Shown: positions 17,525-27,130 of the stretch, in pieces
Layout of the letters: the number at the start of each line of letters is the position of its first letter
Numbering within the stretch: the stretch's first letter is position 1
Assembly: GCF_025755255.1 (NCBI RefSeq)
Contig: NZ_JALIEB010000008.1
Span: forward strand, 124,001 to 188,000
Length of the DNA stretch: 64,000 bases
From: Roseobacter sinensis
GTDB lineage: Bacteria > Pseudomonadota > Alphaproteobacteria > Rhodobacterales > Rhodobacteraceae
Direction: 5' to 3'
The notes under the pieces: generated by a model
What the model was told of the DNA's origin: nothing
The model's input: only the letters and a program-made list of their open reading frames with translations
Databases searched by the model: none
Program-made: the position numbers and the translations under genes

Positions 17525-18883
17525 TCAGCCCTTCCGCGCCCCTGCAAGCACTGCCGCGAAGCCGACGCCCAGAACCACGACGCAGATCGCCAGCAGCTGT
17601 TCGTATTTGTGCCCCTCGGGCAGCAGCGCGGCTATGGTCGGCCAGCTGCGCGCGAAGTAAGCGAACGCGCCGAGCATCGCAGCACCGTAAGCCAGCAGAT
17701 AAGACCAGAGCGGCACGTGGCGCCCGCGGATCAGTCCAATCAGCAGCACCGGCGCAAGGAACATCGAGGCCGTCCCGCTGACAGCGACCGCATCGAAGAG
17801 GGTCGCATTGCCCCACAGTGTCAGTGCCGCCCCCAGCACCATCACAGCCACCATGACTCCGCGCCCGCCGGCCAAGCTGCGCGCGGCAAGGCCCAGCTCC
17901 TCGACCCCCAGACGGGCGGATGAGGCGAGGGCGGAGTCCAATGTGCTGAGCGCGGAGACCAGCAGCGATACAACCAGCAGCACGAAGACCCAGGGCGGAA
18001 ACATGCCCGCCCAGGTCCCGATGAGTTCGCCTTCGTAGTCAGCTCCGATCAGGCCCGCGTGGATGCCGAAAAACCCAAAGGCGATGATGCAGAGTGTCGA
18101 AATCCAGAACGCGTGAAGGAACGAGCGGCGTGTGGTCGCCTCATCCGCGAGGAACCCGCGATCCATCATGACAGGGTCGTGGGCGGGATAGGAGAAGACC
18201 TGCAGCGCCGCGACGGCCAGCAGAATCCAGCCGTTGTGGCTGCCGGACACACCCGAGGCCGTCAGCACCGCGCCGAGAGAGAATCCGGGCGAAAGCACCA
18301 GTGCACCGAAAGCCAGCATGAGGACCACGAGAAACAGTGTCATCTGCACCACATCGGTGCGCAAAGCCGCACTCAAGCCGCCCCAGGCCGAGTAGGCGAG
18401 CCCCAGGACCGACACGATGAGGATGGCCAGCGTGCCGCTGCCTCCCGCCAGCGCATCGAAGATAAGCCCGACCACCAGAAGGTTGGCGAACACCTCCGAG
18501 AGCAACCGCAAGCCGATCACCAGATTGTAGGTCCCCTGCCCGGCGGGCCCGAAGCGCGCGCCGAGCCAATCCTGCATCGAACCTGCCCCGTTGCGGCGCA
18601 GGTGCGCCACGATCAGTCCGCCGGTCAGGAAAGAGCCGTAATAGGCTGCATAGGCCAGCGTGCCGGCGATCCCGTAGTAGTAGCCGAGGATGGCGGAATT
18701 CATCAGCGAGCGGGCGAAAATCCAGGTGGTGACCTGGCTCAGCACCAGCATCCACAGCCCTGGCGCACGGCCCTCCGCGCTCAGCCCGCCGAAGAAGCCG
18801 TCAACCGTGGCGCGGCGGGGTGCGGCGAGCAGGCTCACCACCACGACGGCCGCGAAAAGAAGTATCAGAACAGTGGTTTGCAT
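17525..18883 (-). CDS. Sodium:solute symporter family transporter
   Basis: 452 residues with about 12-13 hydrophobic segments, SSS family. Recognisable stretches include an early QVTTWIFARSL, AAYYGSFLTGG and LAYSAWGGLSAALRTDVVQM in the middle, the typical SSS sodium-site region. The substrate is not evident; solute:cation symporters of this group include amino-acid and urea/choline-type carriers. The ATG at 18883 has AAAGGGCGAG just upstream and starts a hydrophobic helix at once; an in-frame start 11 codons earlier is less likely. Confidence 0.88.
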   Translation of the reverse strand: MQTTVLILLFAAVVVVSLLAAPRRATVDGFFGGLSAEGRAPGLWMLVLSQVTTWIFARSLMNSAILGYYYGIAGTLAYAAYYGSFLTGGLIVAHLRRNGAGSMQDWLGARFGPAGQGTYNLVIGLRLLSEVFANLLVVGLIFDALAGGSGTLAILIVSVLGLAYSAWGGLSAALRTDVVQMTLFLVVLMLAFGALVLSPGFSLGAVLTASGVSGSHNGWILLAVAALQVFSYPAHDPVMMDRGFLADEATTRRSFLHAFWISTLCIIAFGFFGIHAGLIGADYEGELIGTWAGMFPPWVFVLLVVSLLVSALSTLDSALASSARLGVEELGLAARSLAGGRGVMVAVMVLGAALTLWGNATLFDAVAVSGTASMFLAPVLLIGLIRGRHVPLWSYLLAYGAAMLGAFAYFARSWPTIAALLPEGHKYEQLLAICVVVLGVGFAAVLAGARKG

Positions 18884-18975
18884 GGATCTCGCCCTTTGGT
18901 CCTGTGCTGGACGCAAGGGCTATCGGAGCCGTGGGCCAAGCGCCACCGGCCTGTCGGGAATGTGATGCACCGCGA

Positions 18976-20094
18976 TCAGATCAGCTCGAACCCGGCCTCT
19001 GCCCGGTCAACACCATTCACCTGCACCGTGACCCGATGGGCCCCGGGATAAAGCCGGAAGGTGGTCGCATCGCCTTTGAGCTTGTGCACCTTCCGGGCCG
19101 CGAACGGTTTGGTGGCCGTGGCCGTTCCCTGCTTGAGCTTGAAGACCTTCTCACCCGCCTTGCCGTCCGGGCGGGCGAAGGTGATGCGATAGTCCACAAG
19201 GACGGGCAGCGCCTGGTCGCTGGTGACCGTGCAGCTGAAGACCAACGCCTCGCCGATCGCGACCTCCGCGGTCTCGATGTTCAGCGCGACGGTCACGGGC
19301 ACCTCCGCATCGAAGCCGAGCGCGGTCATGGCGCCCTTGTGCCCCTGCTTGATCAGCGTGCGCAGCGCGTGGCGCGTGATCCAGTCGAGCTCCTTGGGGG
19401 CCTGGCTGCCCTGCGCCTGCCAGGCGGCGAGCTGCGCGAGCACCAGATCGTCATGGGTCTTTGACAGATCATTGAGGTGATTGGCGACCGAGCGGGTGAC
19501 AAAGCGCGTCGGATCGTCGTGCAGCCGGTCCAGCAGCGGCAACGTCTGATCCGGGGTCAGCACCACCGCCTTGGCCCAGGGCAGCTTGGGCCGCGTGCCC
19601 TCGCTGACCAGCCGCCGCACATGGTAATTGCCGTCTTCGGCCCAGAGCGTCAGGTCAGCCAGGGTTTCTTCGGTCCAGCGGTTCAGAAAGGGCCGAATGT
19701 AGAACTCCATCGAGAAGCGCTGCGTTGCCTCGTAAAGCAACGCCATCGCCCGGACCCGGTGGTCTTCCAGCCCGTGGCGCACGGCGAGGATACCCGGCAC
19801 CGCATGGATGAACTGGCCAAAGTCGTCATCCCGCAATGTCGGGTCGAGCCGTGCGGGCATTGCCGCCTCAAGCTGATCCGCCATGGTGGGGAAATCCGTG
19901 GCCAGTTGCGCCTCGGCGCAATCGGCCAGCCACTCCATCCGCGCCATGAGCTCGCGCTCGGGAAAGCCTGCGAGGGCCTCCTGCTCGAAGCGCGCCGCAT
20001 CGAACCCCGGAACGCCCGCGGCAAACTCGCCGGCAAGCTGTGCGACGGTTCGTGCATTGAAGAGATCGTCCTTTAACGAAAACCGCTCCGCCAT
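18976..20094 (-). CDS. DNA alkylation repair protein (HEAT-repeat, AlkD/COG4335-like)
   Basis: 372 residues. Helical-repeat body with the family motif YHVRRLVSEGTRPKLPWA near residues 160-180 and a second FVTRSVANHLND helix pair; these resemble the AlkC/AlkD-like glycosylase group that removes alkylated bases. The last 100 residues (from about 270) read as an Ig-like beta domain, VPVTVALNIETAEVAIGEAL, present in this subgroup and possibly a DNA clamp. The start is 3 bases from the end of the SDR gene at 20098. Glycosylase activity is inferred from family only. Confidence 0.82.
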   Translation of the reverse strand: MAERFSLKDDLFNARTVAQLAGEFAAGVPGFDAARFEQEALAGFPERELMARMEWLADCAEAQLATDFPTMADQLEAAMPARLDPTLRDDDFGQFIHAVPGILAVRHGLEDHRVRAMALLYEATQRFSMEFYIRPFLNRWTEETLADLTLWAEDGNYHVRRLVSEGTRPKLPWAKAVVLTPDQTLPLLDRLHDDPTRFVTRSVANHLNDLSKTHDDLVLAQLAAWQAQGSQAPKELDWITRHALRTLIKQGHKGAMTALGFDAEVPVTVALNIETAEVAIGEALVFSCTVTSDQALPVLVDYRITFARPDGKAGEKVFKLKQGTATATKPFAARKVHKLKGDATTFRLYPGAHRVTVQVNGVDRAEAGFELI

Positions 20095-20097
20095 CGC

Positions 20098-20877
20098 TCA
20101 GATCGTGGCATTCGTGGCGCCGCCATCGCAGAGGATGTTCTGTCCGACGATGAAGCCTGCATGTTGCGAGCAGAGAAACGCGCAGGTCGCGCCGAATTCC
20201 TCGGATGTGCCATAGCGCCCTGCGGGGATCGTCGCCGCGCGACGCGCACGCGCCTCTTCCATGCTGATGCCCTCGCGCTCAGCCACCGGACCGTCGAGCG
20301 CCTGGGCGCGGTCGGTGGCGTGAATGCCCGGCAGGAGGTTGTTGATGATCACACCTGACCCCGCCACCTGCCGGCTGGTACCCGCCACATAGCCGGTGAG
20401 CCCGGTGCGTGCGGCGTTGCTGAGACCCAGCTGCGGGATCGGCGCCTTCACCGACTGGGAGGTGATATTGACGACCCGCCCCCAACTGCGCTCCATCATG
20501 CCGGGGACCAGCGCCTTGATCATGGCAATGGGTGCCAGCATGTTCGCATCGAGCGCCTTGATGAAATCCTCGCGGTCCCAATCGTGCCACATGCCCGGCG
20601 GCGGACCACCGGCGTTGTTCACCAGGATGTCCGCGTCGCCCGCCGTTGCGAGCACCGCCGCGCGACCCTCTTCTGTGGTGATGTCGGCGGGCACCGTCTC
20701 GACCGAGACGCCATGGGCCGTACGGATCGCCTCGGCCGTGCTGTCGAGCGCCTCGGCGCCCCGGGCATTGAGCACAAGATCGCAGCCCGCAGCGGCCAGC
20801 GCCTCGGCACAGCCCCGCCCAAGACCTTTTGACGACGCACAAACGACCGCGCGTTTACCTTTAATCCCCAAATCCAT
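20098..20877 (-). CDS. Atypical short-chain dehydrogenase (no Y-x3-K)
   Basis: 259 residues, Rossmann fold with ASSKGLGRG at residues 13-21 and NNAGGPPPG in the middle. At the place where classical SDRs have Tyr-x3-Lys, this protein reads LGLSNAARTGLTG (Ser-Asn-x2-Arg). An SDR subfamily with this pattern is known, so it may use another mechanism or be a non-classical reductase. AGGAGG stands 6 bases before the ATG at 20877. It is first in a unit with the alkylation repair gene (3-base gap) and divergent from the Hint-domain gene. Confidence 0.88.
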   Translation of the reverse strand: MDLGIKGKRAVVCASSKGLGRGCAEALAAAGCDLVLNARGAEALDSTAEAIRTAHGVSVETVPADITTEEGRAAVLATAGDADILVNNAGGPPPGMWHDWDREDFIKALDANMLAPIAMIKALVPGMMERSWGRVVNITSQSVKAPIPQLGLSNAARTGLTGYVAGTSRQVAGSGVIINNLLPGIHATDRAQALDGPVAEREGISMEEARARRAATIPAGRYGTSEEFGATCAFLCSQHAGFIVGQNILCDGGATNATI

Positions 20878-20950
20878 GGCATCCTCCTGATATGATTCAC
20901 GCATGCGTAGCATCGCCGTCCCGGACAAGACCAGCCAAAGACCGCCAAAG

Positions 20951-20979
20951 TTGACCGGACCGGGACGCAATTCTAGGTT
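20951..20979 (+). promoter_or_regulatory. Possible sigma70-type promoter for the Hint-domain gene
   Basis: TTGACC (20951-20956), a 17-base spacer and TAGGTT (20974-20979), 40 bases upstream of the GTG start at 21019. The -35 box is good and the -10 box poor. Confidence 0.35.
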
Positions 20980-21018
20980 TACCGGTCAAGATATCTCTTT
21001 CGAAAGCCCGCCAACCCC

Positions 21019-22017
21019 GTGTCAGACCCCGCATCCCACCAATTGATCGCCGCGCTTCGGGCGTCGGACATGATCGTTGTTTCGGGCGCGAACGAGGGAG
21101 ACGCCCTGAGCTTTGCCGCCGACCTCAGCATGGACGACATCTACGAGCTGACAGAAGGCACGGCCTGCAGCAAGCTGGCGCTGCACTGCGATGCAACCGG
21201 TGCGTTTCTCATCGCGCCCGACACCGAGCTTGGCCCGCCCGGCGCGTCGGTTCATGTGGATAGCCTGCTGACGTTCATGGCGCAGAACGCTCCTGTGACC
21301 GAGGTGCTGATCCTTGTGCAGACCGATGCGCAGGGCCATGCCGAGGATGTCTTTGCCCTGCCTCTCGCGCCGCTGGCGCCGAAGACCGAGTACCAGCTCG
21401 TCGGGATTGACCGCACCGAGGCTGTGCACAAGCTTGCGCAGATCGCCAGTGTGTCCTTCACCCGCAGCACGCAAATCACCCTCGGCTCGGGTCGTCAGAT
21501 GCCCATCGAAGACCTGCATCCCGGCGACGAGGTTCTGACGCGGGACGATGGCGTGCAGCCGATCCGCTGGATCGGTCAGAGCACCCTGCGGGCGGTCGGG
21601 GAATTCGCCCCGATCCGGATTACGGCGGGCACGCTCAACAACACGCGGGACCTGGTCGTCAGCCCGGACCACAGGCTGCTGATCTATCAACGCACGGACC
21701 GCCTCGGCGCAGGCCGTCCGGAGGTGCTGGTCAAGGCGCGCCATCTGGTGAACGGCACGACAGTGACAGTCGATCAGGGTGGCTTTGTCGATTATTTTCA
21801 GCTGCTCTTCGACACCCATCAGATCATCTATGCAGAGGGCATTGCAGCCGAATCGATGCTGCTGGACGGGCGGACCGCGGCCCTGCTGCCGCCCGACCTG
21901 CGGACCGCGGACGGTGAGCCGCATCACCGCAGCGACATGACGCGGCTCGAGGTGCAGGAAGAGGTGCTGAAGCGCGCCGATGCCGCCGAGATTCTGCGCC
22001 GCGCCTCGCTGCGCTGA
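21019..22017 (+). CDS. Hint-domain protein
   Basis: 332 residues, GTG start. The N-terminal 150 residues have no known motif. From about residue 150 a Hint_2-type (hedgehog/intein-like) domain is seen: SFTRSTQITLGSG, then MPIEDLHPGDEVLTRDDG, IRWIGQ and SPDHRLLI with the block-B-like histidine. In the usual family member the domain opens with a cysteine (CFT-G-T); here that residue is serine. There is no obvious secretion signal. Rhodobacteraceae carry many Hint-domain proteins of unknown role. It is monocistronic, between the divergent SDR and prfC. Confidence 0.82.
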   Translation: MSDPASHQLIAALRASDMIVVSGANEGDALSFAADLSMDDIYELTEGTACSKLALHCDATGAFLIAPDTELGPPGASVHVDSLLTFMAQNAPVTEVLILVQTDAQGHAEDVFALPLAPLAPKTEYQLVGIDRTEAVHKLAQIASVSFTRSTQITLGSGRQMPIEDLHPGDEVLTRDDGVQPIRWIGQSTLRAVGEFAPIRITAGTLNNTRDLVVSPDHRLLIYQRTDRLGAGRPEVLVKARHLVNGTTVTVDQGGFVDYFQLLFDTHQIIYAEGIAAESMLLDGRTAALLPPDLRTADGEPHHRSDMTRLEVQEEVLKRADAAEILRRASLR

Positions 22018-22104
22018 CGCGCGGGTGGCCTGAAAGCCCACCCCACCTGCCTGCCTCACCCACAGCGCTTGCCGCCGCACGCGCGCGTCGCTATACGCTC
22101 GCAC

Positions 22105-23712
22105 ATGTTGGACAGCCCCAGAAATCGCCCCGATCTGCCGCCGGAAATCGCACGCCGCCGCACCTTTGCGATCATCAGCCACCCGGATGCGGGCAAGACC
22201 ACCCTGACCGAGAAGTTCCTGCTCTTCGGCGGGGCGATACAGATGGCCGGACAGGTCCGCGCCAAGGGTGAGGCGCGGCGCACGCGATCGGACTTCATGG
22301 CGATGGAGAAGGACCGCGGCATCTCTGTCTCCGCCTCCGCCATGTCCTTCGATTTCAAGGAGTATCGCTTCAACCTAGTCGATACGCCCGGCCACTCGGA
22401 TTTCTCCGAAGACACCTATCGCACGCTCACGGCTGTCGATGCGGCCGTCATGGTGATCGACGGGGCGAAGGGGGTCGAGAGCCAGACGCAGAAGCTCTTC
22501 GAGGTCTGCCGGATGCGCGACCTGCCGATCCTGACCTTCTGCAACAAGATGGACCGCGAAAGCCGCGACGTGTTCGAGATCATCGACGAGATCCAGGAGA
22601 ACCTCGCCATCGATGTCACCCCGGCGAGCTGGCCCATCGGCATGGGCCGCGACTTCCTGGGCTGCTACGACATCCTGCGCGACCGGCTGGAACTGATGGA
22701 TCGCGCCGACCGCAACCGTGTCGCTGAAAGCATCGAGATAGCGGGGCTCGACGATCCGAAACTGGCCGAGCACGTGCCTGCCGCCCTTCTGGAGAAGCTG
22801 CGCGAGGAGTTGGAGATGGCCCGCGAGTTGCTGCCGCCGCTCGACGTGGCCGCGATGCACGAAGGCTCGCTGACGCCGATCTGGTTCGGCTCGGCCATCA
22901 ACTCCTTCGGGGTCAAGGAACTGATGGAGGGTATCGCCGCCTACGGACCGCAACCCCAGATCCAGACCGCCGAGCCGCGCCAGATCCTGCCCGAAGAGAG
23001 CAAGGTCGCAGGCTTCGTCTTCAAGGTGCAGGCCAATATGGACCCAAAGCACCGCGACCGGGTGGCCTTTGTCCGCCTCGCCTCGGGGCATTTCGAACGC
23101 GGCATGAAACTGACCCACGTGCGCTCCAAAAAGCCGATGGCGATCACCAACCCGGTGATGTTCCTCGCCTCCGACCGGGAGTTGGCCGAGGAGGCCTGGG
23201 CGGGCGACATCATCGGCATCCCGAACCACGGGCAGCTGCGCATCGGCGATACGCTGACCGAGGGCGAGGCGATCCGGGTGACCGGCATCCCCTCCTTCGC
23301 ACCAGAGCTTCTGCAGGGCGTACGCGCGGGTGACCCGATGAAGGCAAAGCACCTGGAGAAGGCGCTGATGCAGTTCGCCGAGGAAGGCGCCGCCAAGGTT
23401 TTCAAACCGGCCATTGGCTCCGGCTTCGTCGTTGGCGTCGTGGGCCAGCTGCAATTCGAAGTGCTGGCCAGCCGGATCGAGCTGGAATACGGGCTGCCGG
23501 TGCGCTTTGAAGCCTCGCAATTCACCTCCGCCCGCTGGGTCAGCGGCCCAAAGCCGGCCGTCGATGCCTTTACCGAGGCCAACAAGCAGCACATCTCGCA
23601 TGACCACGATGGCGACATCGTCTACCTGACACGCCTGCAATGGGACATCGATCGGGTGGGTCGCGACTATCCCGACGTCACGCTCAGCGCGACCAAGGAA
23701 ATGATGATCTAG
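22105..23712 (+). CDS. prfC: Peptide chain release factor 3
   Basis: Translational GTPase that recycles RF1/RF2 after termination; 535 residues, normal length. G1 SHPDAGKTTLTEK, switch II DTPGHSDFSEDT and G4 NKMDRESRD are intact, followed by the RF3-specific C-terminal domains with VGVVGQLQFEVL. The ATG at 22105 was chosen because relatives begin a few residues before PPEIARRRTFAI; the upstream ATG at 22069 would add an arginine-rich stub. Confidence 0.96.
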   Translation: MLDSPRNRPDLPPEIARRRTFAIISHPDAGKTTLTEKFLLFGGAIQMAGQVRAKGEARRTRSDFMAMEKDRGISVSASAMSFDFKEYRFNLVDTPGHSDFSEDTYRTLTAVDAAVMVIDGAKGVESQTQKLFEVCRMRDLPILTFCNKMDRESRDVFEIIDEIQENLAIDVTPASWPIGMGRDFLGCYDILRDRLELMDRADRNRVAESIEIAGLDDPKLAEHVPAALLEKLREELEMARELLPPLDVAAMHEGSLTPIWFGSAINSFGVKELMEGIAAYGPQPQIQTAEPRQILPEESKVAGFVFKVQANMDPKHRDRVAFVRLASGHFERGMKLTHVRSKKPMAITNPVMFLASDRELAEEAWAGDIIGIPNHGQLRIGDTLTEGEAIRVTGIPSFAPELLQGVRAGDPMKAKHLEKALMQFAEEGAAKVFKPAIGSGFVVGVVGQLQFEVLASRIELEYGLPVRFEASQFTSARWVSGPKPAVDAFTEANKQHISHDHDGDIVYLTRLQWDIDRVGRDYPDVTLSATKEMMI

Positions 23713-23804
23713 TGCAGACACAGCGGCGGCGCCACAAAACCGCGCAATTGGGCGCTTTCGCAGCCTTATTTTTTCAAGGATTCACCAATAGATAGTATGG
23801 TGAT

Positions 23805-23833
23805 TTGACGCTGCGCACACATGTTGCTATGCA
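23805..23833 (+). promoter_or_regulatory. Sigma70-type promoter of the DEAD-box helicase gene
   Basis: TTGACG (23805-23810), a 17-base spacer and TATGCA (23828-23833). Transcription starting near 23840 would give a leader of about 90 bases before the ATG at 23932. The rest of the 219-base gap after prfC holds no gene that I can see. Confidence 0.5.
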
Positions 23834-23931
23834 GGCCCGCATGTCGCGGCTCAGCGCCGCCAGTTTGGGCCATACGGGCCGACATGAACGCTGCTGCGGG
23901 CCAAGACAGTGTCCGCCAAAATCGGACACAT

Positions 23932-25359
23932 ATGACCAAATTCTCTGATCTGAATCTGAATCCAAAAGTTCTGAAAGCCATTGCCGAGGCGGGCTACGAA
24001 ACGCCTACACCGATCCAGGCCGGAGCGATCCCGCCTGCACTCGAGGGCAAGGATGTGCTCGGCATCGCGCAGACCGGCACGGGCAAGACCGCGAGCTTCA
24101 CGCTGCCCATGATTACCCTGCTGGCCCGTGGCCGCGCCCGGGCGCGCATGCCTCGCAGCCTCGTGCTCTGCCCCACGCGGGAGTTGGCGGCCCAGGTGGC
24201 CGAGAACTTCGACACCTATACAAAGCATCTGAAGCTGACCAAGGCGCTGCTCATCGGAGGCGTCTCGTTCAAGGAGCAGGACAAGCTGATCGACAAGGGT
24301 GTTGACGTGCTGATCGCCACGCCGGGTCGCCTGCTCGATCACTTCGAGCGCGGTAAGCTGCTGCTGACCGGCGTTCAGATCATGGTGGTGGACGAGGCCG
24401 ACCGGATGCTCGATATGGGCTTCATCCCGGATATCGAGCGCATCTTCAGCCTCACACCGTTCACGCGGCAGACGCTGTTCTTCTCCGCCACCATGGCGCC
24501 CGAGATCGAGCGGATCACCAACACCTTCCTCTCGGCGCCCGAACGCATCGAAGTGGCACGGCAGGCCACCACGGGCGAGAACATCGAACAAGGGGTGGTG
24601 ATGTTCAAAGGCTCACGCAGGGATCGCGAGCCTTCGGAGAAACGCAAGCTTCTGCGCGCGATCATCGACGCGGAGGGCGAGGCCTGTACCAACGCGATTG
24701 TCTTCTGCAACCGCAAGGTCGATGTGGATATCGTCGCGAAATCGCTCAAGAAATACGGCTATGATGCCGCGCCGATCCACGGCGATCTCGATCAGTCGCA
24801 ACGCACCCGCACCCTGGACGGGTTCCGCGACGGCACCTTGCGCTTTCTCGTGGCCTCCGATGTTGCCGCGCGCGGCCTCGATGTGCCTTCGGTCAGCCAT
24901 GTGTTCAACTTCGACGTGCCCAGCCACGCGGAGGACTACGTGCACCGGATCGGCCGGACAGGTCGCGCCGGACGAGACGGCAAGGCCGTGATGATCTGCA
25001 TCCCGCGCGACGAGAAAAACCTGGCCGATATCGAAAGCCTTGTCCAGCGCGAGATACCGCGGCTCGACAACCCGCTGAAGAGCGGCAGCCCCGCCGAAGA
25101 GACAAAACCCGAAGGCGAGGCCAAGCCCAAACGCGGGCGCCGCAAGAAGGATGCGGATACACCGCAGACCACCGAGCGCCCGGCGGCCGAAACCCCGGGC
25201 AAAACCAACGACGGCCCGAAACGCAGCCGCGGGCGGCGCGGCTCCGGCGGAGGTGGTGCCGGCGAAAAGTCGGACAAGGGTGGCAACAAGGTCGTGGGTC
25301 TTGGGGATCACACGCCCGAATTCATCGGCCTCAGCTTCAAGGAACGCAGCGCCGGATAG
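23932..25359 (+). CDS. DEAD-box ATP-dependent RNA helicase (RhlE-like)
   Basis: 475 residues. All core motifs are present: the Q motif PTPIQ, AQTGTGKT, PTRELA, DEADRML, SAT and HRIGRTGRAGR. A basic, Gly/Arg/Lys-rich tail (about residues 385-450, with RGRRKKD and RSRGRRGSGGGG) follows, as in RhlE/RhlB-type helicases that assist RNA decay and ribosome assembly. The leader is about 90 bases. A convergent RNase J gene lies just downstream. The tail and leader suggest cold or RNA-turnover roles; that is inference. Confidence 0.94.
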   Translation: MTKFSDLNLNPKVLKAIAEAGYETPTPIQAGAIPPALEGKDVLGIAQTGTGKTASFTLPMITLLARGRARARMPRSLVLCPTRELAAQVAENFDTYTKHLKLTKALLIGGVSFKEQDKLIDKGVDVLIATPGRLLDHFERGKLLLTGVQIMVVDEADRMLDMGFIPDIERIFSLTPFTRQTLFFSATMAPEIERITNTFLSAPERIEVARQATTGENIEQGVVMFKGSRRDREPSEKRKLLRAIIDAEGEACTNAIVFCNRKVDVDIVAKSLKKYGYDAAPIHGDLDQSQRTRTLDGFRDGTLRFLVASDVAARGLDVPSVSHVFNFDVPSHAEDYVHRIGRTGRAGRDGKAVMICIPRDEKNLADIESLVQREIPRLDNPLKSGSPAEETKPEGEAKPKRGRRKKDADTPQTTERPAAETPGKTNDGPKRSRGRRGSGGGGAGEKSDKGGNKVVGLGDHTPEFIGLSFKERSAG

Positions 25360-25396
25360 GACCCGAAGACGGGCTGACCATCTGGCGGTACCCCCG

Positions 25397-25432
25397 CTTC
25401 TTCTGGCCAAAAATATCCTCCCCGAAGGGCCG
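25397..25432 (+). repeat. Dispersed intergenic motif, copy B
   Basis: CTTCTGGCCAAAAATATCC core preceded by CTT and followed by TCCCCGAAGGGCC. It sits between the converging helicase and RNase J genes. Same sequence family as 8811 and 28670. Confidence 0.6.
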
Positions 25433-25457
25433 GGCTGCCACCAGCGCCGCGCCCGCC

Positions 25458-27125
25458 TCAGCTCAGCCGGCTGACCACAACCGTGACTTCAGGCTTGCGC
25501 CCGATCTCATCGAGCGCGGTCTGCCGCACCGTGCGCTTCAACCCCTCGTGCAGCTTGTCGTCGTCACGCAGGGTCTTCGCCCCCGCCCGCGCCAACCATT
25601 GCCCGAGATCGGCCTCCAGCACATCGGCCAATGATGCGCGGCTGCTGCCCGTCTCCGGCAGCCCCATCAACTCGCACCAGGGCTCGCCCAGCGGTTCATC
25701 TTCGTCATCAAGGATCACGGTGACCACCACATGGCCGTTCAGCGCCATGCGGATTCGGTCCCGCACCACCCCGTCGAGCGCACCGATCTGCACCGTCCCG
25801 TCGAGATAGGTGCGGCCCGTCTCGATGTATTCCGCAATCGTCGGCTGGTTGCCGGACAGATCCACCATCATCCCGTTCACCGCCAGCACCCCGGTCATGC
25901 CGTTGCGCTCGGCCAGCTTCACATGCTCGCGCAGATGCCGGTGCTCGCCGTGCATGGGGATCACCACCTGCGGCTTCACGATCCCGGTCAGACGCTCCAG
26001 ATCGGGGCGGTTCGCATGGCCCGAGACGTGATAGAGTCCGGTGCTGTCATCCACCACATCCACACCCTGTTCGGAGAAGGCGTTGATGATGCGGATCACA
26101 CCTTTTTCGTTGCCGGGGATGGTCTTGGAGGAAAAGAGGAAGAGATCGCCCTCCTTCATCTCGACCCCCTGATACTTGCCGCGCGACAGCTGCGCCGAAG
26201 CCGCCCGCCGCTCGCCCTGGCTGCCAGTGACCAGCAGCATCAGGTTCTCGCGCGGGATATCCTTGGCGTCCTCCGGCTGCACGATCCGGGGGAAATCGGA
26301 TAGCACACCGCTCTCCACCGCGGCCTCGACCATCCGCTTCATCGCCCGCCCCATCAGCACGATGGAACGGCCCGCTCGCTCGCCCGCCTCGGCCAGCGTC
26401 TTCACCCGTGCCACGTTCGAGGCAAAGGTTGTCGCCACCACCATGCCCTTGGCCTGCTCCACCAGCTTGGTGATTTCAGGACCGACGCTCGCCTCCGAGC
26501 GCCCCGCATGCTGCGAAAACACATTGGTGCTGTCGCAAATCAACGCCTTCACGCCCGGTTTGCTCACCTCCGCCCAGAGCTCCGCATCGAAGGGCTCGCC
26601 CACCAGCGGCGTCTCATCCAGCTTGAAATCGCCCGAGTGAATGACCCGCCCATCGGGGCTGTCGATCACCATCGCCGAGCTTTCCGGGATCGAATGGGAA
26701 ATCGGCAGAAACCCCACCGAGAACGGCCCTGCCGTCAGCTGCTGCGGCCAAGGCGAGACCACCTGCACCGCATCCTCCGGATGGCCCTGCTCTTCCATCT
26801 TGCGCTGCGCGATGTTGGCCGTGAAAGGCCGCGCGTAGATCGGCGCGCGCAGCTGATCGTAGGTATGGGCCACGGCCCCGATGTGGTCCTCGTGGGCATG
26901 GGTGATGAACACCGCCTCGATCCGGTCGCGCCGCTCCACCAGCCACGAGATATCCGGCAGGATCAGGTCGACACCGGGGCTTGTCTCCATATCCGGAAAG
27001 GCCACACCCAGGTCGACGACGATCAACCGCTCCTTGCCAGGTCGGCCGTAGCCGTAGACATAACAGTTCATACCAATTTCACCCGCGCCCCCCAGCGCGA
27101 GGTAAATCAATCTCTCATTGCTCAT
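25458..27125 (-). CDS. rnj: Ribonuclease J
   Basis: Metallo-beta-lactamase/beta-CASP ribonuclease, 555 residues. The zinc motif HAHEDHIGA lies near residue 75, SGDFKLDETP follows, and the beta-CASP signature motifs continue (HVSGHANRPDL, then VIPMHGEHRHLREH). RNase J processes mRNA and rRNA 5' ends and is the main exo/endonuclease in many alphaproteobacteria. It is the last gene in the nuo-birA-coaX-rnj run, 5 bases after coaX. The C-terminal domain is present. Confidence 0.95.
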   Translation of the reverse strand: MSNERLIYLALGGAGEIGMNCYVYGYGRPGKERLIVVDLGVAFPDMETSPGVDLILPDISWLVERRDRIEAVFITHAHEDHIGAVAHTYDQLRAPIYARPFTANIAQRKMEEQGHPEDAVQVVSPWPQQLTAGPFSVGFLPISHSIPESSAMVIDSPDGRVIHSGDFKLDETPLVGEPFDAELWAEVSKPGVKALICDSTNVFSQHAGRSEASVGPEITKLVEQAKGMVVATTFASNVARVKTLAEAGERAGRSIVLMGRAMKRMVEAAVESGVLSDFPRIVQPEDAKDIPRENLMLLVTGSQGERRAASAQLSRGKYQGVEMKEGDLFLFSSKTIPGNEKGVIRIINAFSEQGVDVVDDSTGLYHVSGHANRPDLERLTGIVKPQVVIPMHGEHRHLREHVKLAERNGMTGVLAVNGMMVDLSGNQPTIAEYIETGRTYLDGTVQIGALDGVVRDRIRMALNGHVVVTVILDDEDEPLGEPWCELMGLPETGSSRASLADVLEADLGQWLARAGAKTLRDDDKLHEGLKRTVRQTALDEIGRKPEVTVVVSRLS

Positions 27126-27130
27126 ATGTG

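Noticed and set aside
15998-17923. 641-codon open frame on the plus strand
   Set aside because: Shadow of the Lin0512, ABC and symporter genes on the other strand; no domain is recognisable.
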